Source: Leptospira mtsangambouensis (GTDB lineage Bacteria > Spirochaetota > Leptospiria > Leptospirales > Leptospiraceae). From it: DNA of 64,000 bases. Every line of letters begins with the position of its first letter. Within the stretch, counting starts at the first letter, position 1. This document shows, piece by piece, positions 62,761 through 64,000 of the stretch. The stretch lies in NCBI RefSeq assembly GCF_004770475.1, contig NZ_RQHK01000017.1, forward strand, positions 248,001-312,000, written 5' to 3'. The notes under the pieces are model-generated. The model was given only the letters and a program-made list of their open reading frames with translations, did no database searches and was not told where the DNA came from. The translations under genes and the position numbers were made by a program.

Positions 62761-64000
62761 ATGAAATCAATTCAATCTATCATATTCCTATCTCTTGTTT
62801 CTTCTTTGATTGTGAATTGCCAAAAGCCTCTTGCAACAGACAAGGATACACAATCGTTACTTGTCGCAGGAATATTTGGTTCTTGTTTTAGTCTCGACAC
62901 TTGTTTTGATCAGTATGCAAAAACTACCGACGAGGGAGCTAGTTTTCAAGTATTCGATGGATCAGGTAACAGAATTTATGCGAGACAATCCATTTTAGAT
63001 TATAATACCTATAAACCCATTGCGTCTGGATCCAAATGGGTAACTGCCATCACAGCCATGCGAGCCATTGATTGTAATTCCAATAGTGGAACGTTTGCAA
63101 ACTGCGGGACAGTGACTACGGGAACCTGTGCCACGGGTGGTACCTTATCGTTGAGTCGAACCACGGGAGATATCCTCGGATGGACTGGAACTAAGGGAAC
63201 CATTACTCTCCGGCAATTATTGTCTTTTACCTCTGGTCTCAATGCAGGCGGAGGAAATGGTTCAGGACAGGCCACCTGTATCTCTACATTGCCAGTCGGT
63301 GCATCAGGCACACAAAAAGATACTTGTGTCAATGAAATCCGGGATCAATCCACAGGAACACCCGGAGCTTTATTCCAATACAATTCCAACCATATGGCAG
63401 TCGCACAACGTATGTTAGAGATATCCTGTGGAAAAACATGGAATACCATTTTCACCCAGCTCATCGTCACACCTTTGGGTTGGGATGCTAGCCAAGCAGT
63501 TTGGAAAGGAAACTACCGAACAACAGAAGACACGGACGGAAGTTTGGCCGGAGCCTTTGGTCTCTCCATTTCTCCAGAACATTATGCAAGAATGATAAAC
63601 GCACTCCTAATGAACGGAACTGCTAAAAATGCCTCAGGAGGAAATATTGCTAATTTTTTATCCACTACTTCAGTGACGGAAATTTTGGCAGACCAATACA
63701 ATGGGGCAAAGATAGGTTACTCCCAATTTTCAGCCTTTGGGTATCGTTGGCAATACGGACTTGGTAACTGGAGATTTTGCACGACTACGGATGTACCCGC
63801 AGAATGCGATAAAGACCTTATATCGCACAGCATTGGAATCAATGGATTTTATCCGTGGATAGATAAAAATCGAAATTATATGGCAATCCTTGCTGTAAAT
63901 AATATTGGGAGAAAAAATGGATTGAGTTTGTTACCAGCATCATCAACCTCATTATTCTTTGCAGAAACAGTGAGACCACTCATCCATCTACAAATAGGTA
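62761..64000 (+). CDS. Beta-lactamase-fold serine hydrolase, lipoprotein (3' end outside window)
   Basis: Open to the right edge with 413 codons visible. GAGGG precedes the ATG. The signal peptide ends S-S-L-I-V-N-C (lipobox). The class C beta-lactamase / penicillin-binding-protein fold is shown by the nucleophile motif S-G-S-K (S-x-x-K), by L-R-Q-L-L-S-F-T-S-G-L, and by Y-N-S-N in the Y-x-N/S position. The third motif (K/H-x-G) is probably H-S-I-G in the last third. Many cysteines in the mature part suggest disulfides. Function as esterase or peptidase is more likely than beta-lactam resistance (inference). Confidence 0.85.
   Translation, partial: MKSIQSIIFLSLVSSLIVNCQKPLATDKDTQSLLVAGIFGSCFSLDTCFDQYAKTTDEGASFQVFDGSGNRIYARQSILDYNTYKPIASGSKWVTAITAMRAIDCNSNSGTFANCGTVTTGTCATGGTLSLSRTTGDILGWTGTKGTITLRQLLSFTSGLNAGGGNGSGQATCISTLPVGASGTQKDTCVNEIRDQSTGTPGALFQYNSNHMAVAQRMLEISCGKTWNTIFTQLIVTPLGWDASQAVWKGNYRTTEDTDGSLAGAFGLSISPEHYARMINALLMNGTAKNASGGNIANFLSTTSVTEILADQYNGAKIGYSQFSAFGYRWQYGLGNWRFCTTTDVPAECDKDLISHSIGINGFYPWIDKNRNYMAILAVNNIGRKNGLSLLPASSTSLFFAETVRPLIHLQIG

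Noticed and set aside
63009..63332. 107-codon minus-strand ORF
   Set aside because: It lies wholly inside the plus-strand serine hydrolase gene, which has a signal peptide, S-x-x-K motif and a ribosome-binding site; the minus frame shows no recognisable domain and is an antisense shadow.

Overview
The window reads as a chromosomal segment of a spirochaete of the genus Leptospira, most likely one of the environmental (saprophytic) species. This rests on the low-GC coding style, the many exported proteins with loose leptospiral lipoprotein signals ending in SC, NC or LC, the TIG-domain and small-lipoprotein families, the density of chemotaxis, cyclase and SpoIIE-type signalling genes, and frequent TTG and GTG starts. 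The genus is an inference from sequence style and has not been checked by search. About 70 protein genes fill the window. No tRNA, rRNA, CRISPR array, insertion sequence or prophage was seen, and no intergenic gap exceeds 300 bases.

Layout, 1-14.5 kb: the end of a TPR protein, a soluble zinc-binding (CZB) chemoreceptor, a DUF2147 secreted protein, dcd with an enoyl-CoA hydratase, two lipoproteins, an unknown helical protein, an MFS exporter, a short-chain dehydrogenase with an aminotransferase, a patatin-like lipase, a DUF898 membrane protein with an M48 protease, and a GDP-6-deoxymannose-reductase-like epimerase. 14.6-22.5 kb: a four-gene glycan operon (one accessory protein and three GT4-type glycosyltransferases) faces a TelA / membrane protein / inositol-monophosphatase operon. 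A catalytically degraded tyrosine-recombinase homologue and a STAS anti-anti-sigma protein follow. 22.8-31.4 kb: a multispanning glycosyltransferase-like protein with an SGNH hydrolase, birA-coaX, a second short-chain dehydrogenase with metF, a MORN-repeat lipoprotein, and a CheY / CheC / hybrid-histidine-kinase operon.

31.4-43.9 kb: a kexin-like S8 lipoprotein protease with no room for its own prodomain, followed three bases later by a separate secreted prodomain-like protein; prfA; an EcsC-like gene preceded by a 16-codon ORF; a beta-propeller-like lipoprotein. Then comes a tightly overlapping minus-strand operon: secreted helical protein, rhomboid protease, divergent medium-chain dehydrogenase, an 816-residue protein containing a diverged S-adenosylhomocysteine-hydrolase (SAHH) domain, a NUDIX hydrolase, and a membrane-anchored nitrilase-fold protein whose nucleophilic Cys is Gly. 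I consider this operon the best candidate for an undescribed system.

43.9-64 kb: an alcohol dehydrogenase, a 7TM SpoIIE-type phosphatase, a nitronate monooxygenase, a FecR-CxxCH / porin / DsbD-like operon, thyX, a GAF-like domain fused to an alpha/beta hydrolase, and a metG / adenylate cyclase / rearranged HisI-like / rhodanese operon. The segment ends with a TerB-like protein, a methyltransferase, a small lipoprotein, and a beta-lactamase-fold serine hydrolase cut by the window edge.

Two general patterns recur. Co-directional genes overlap by 1-40 bases or sit within a few bases, which implies translational coupling. Seven convergent pairs overlap at their stop codons, leaving no room for ordinary terminators.
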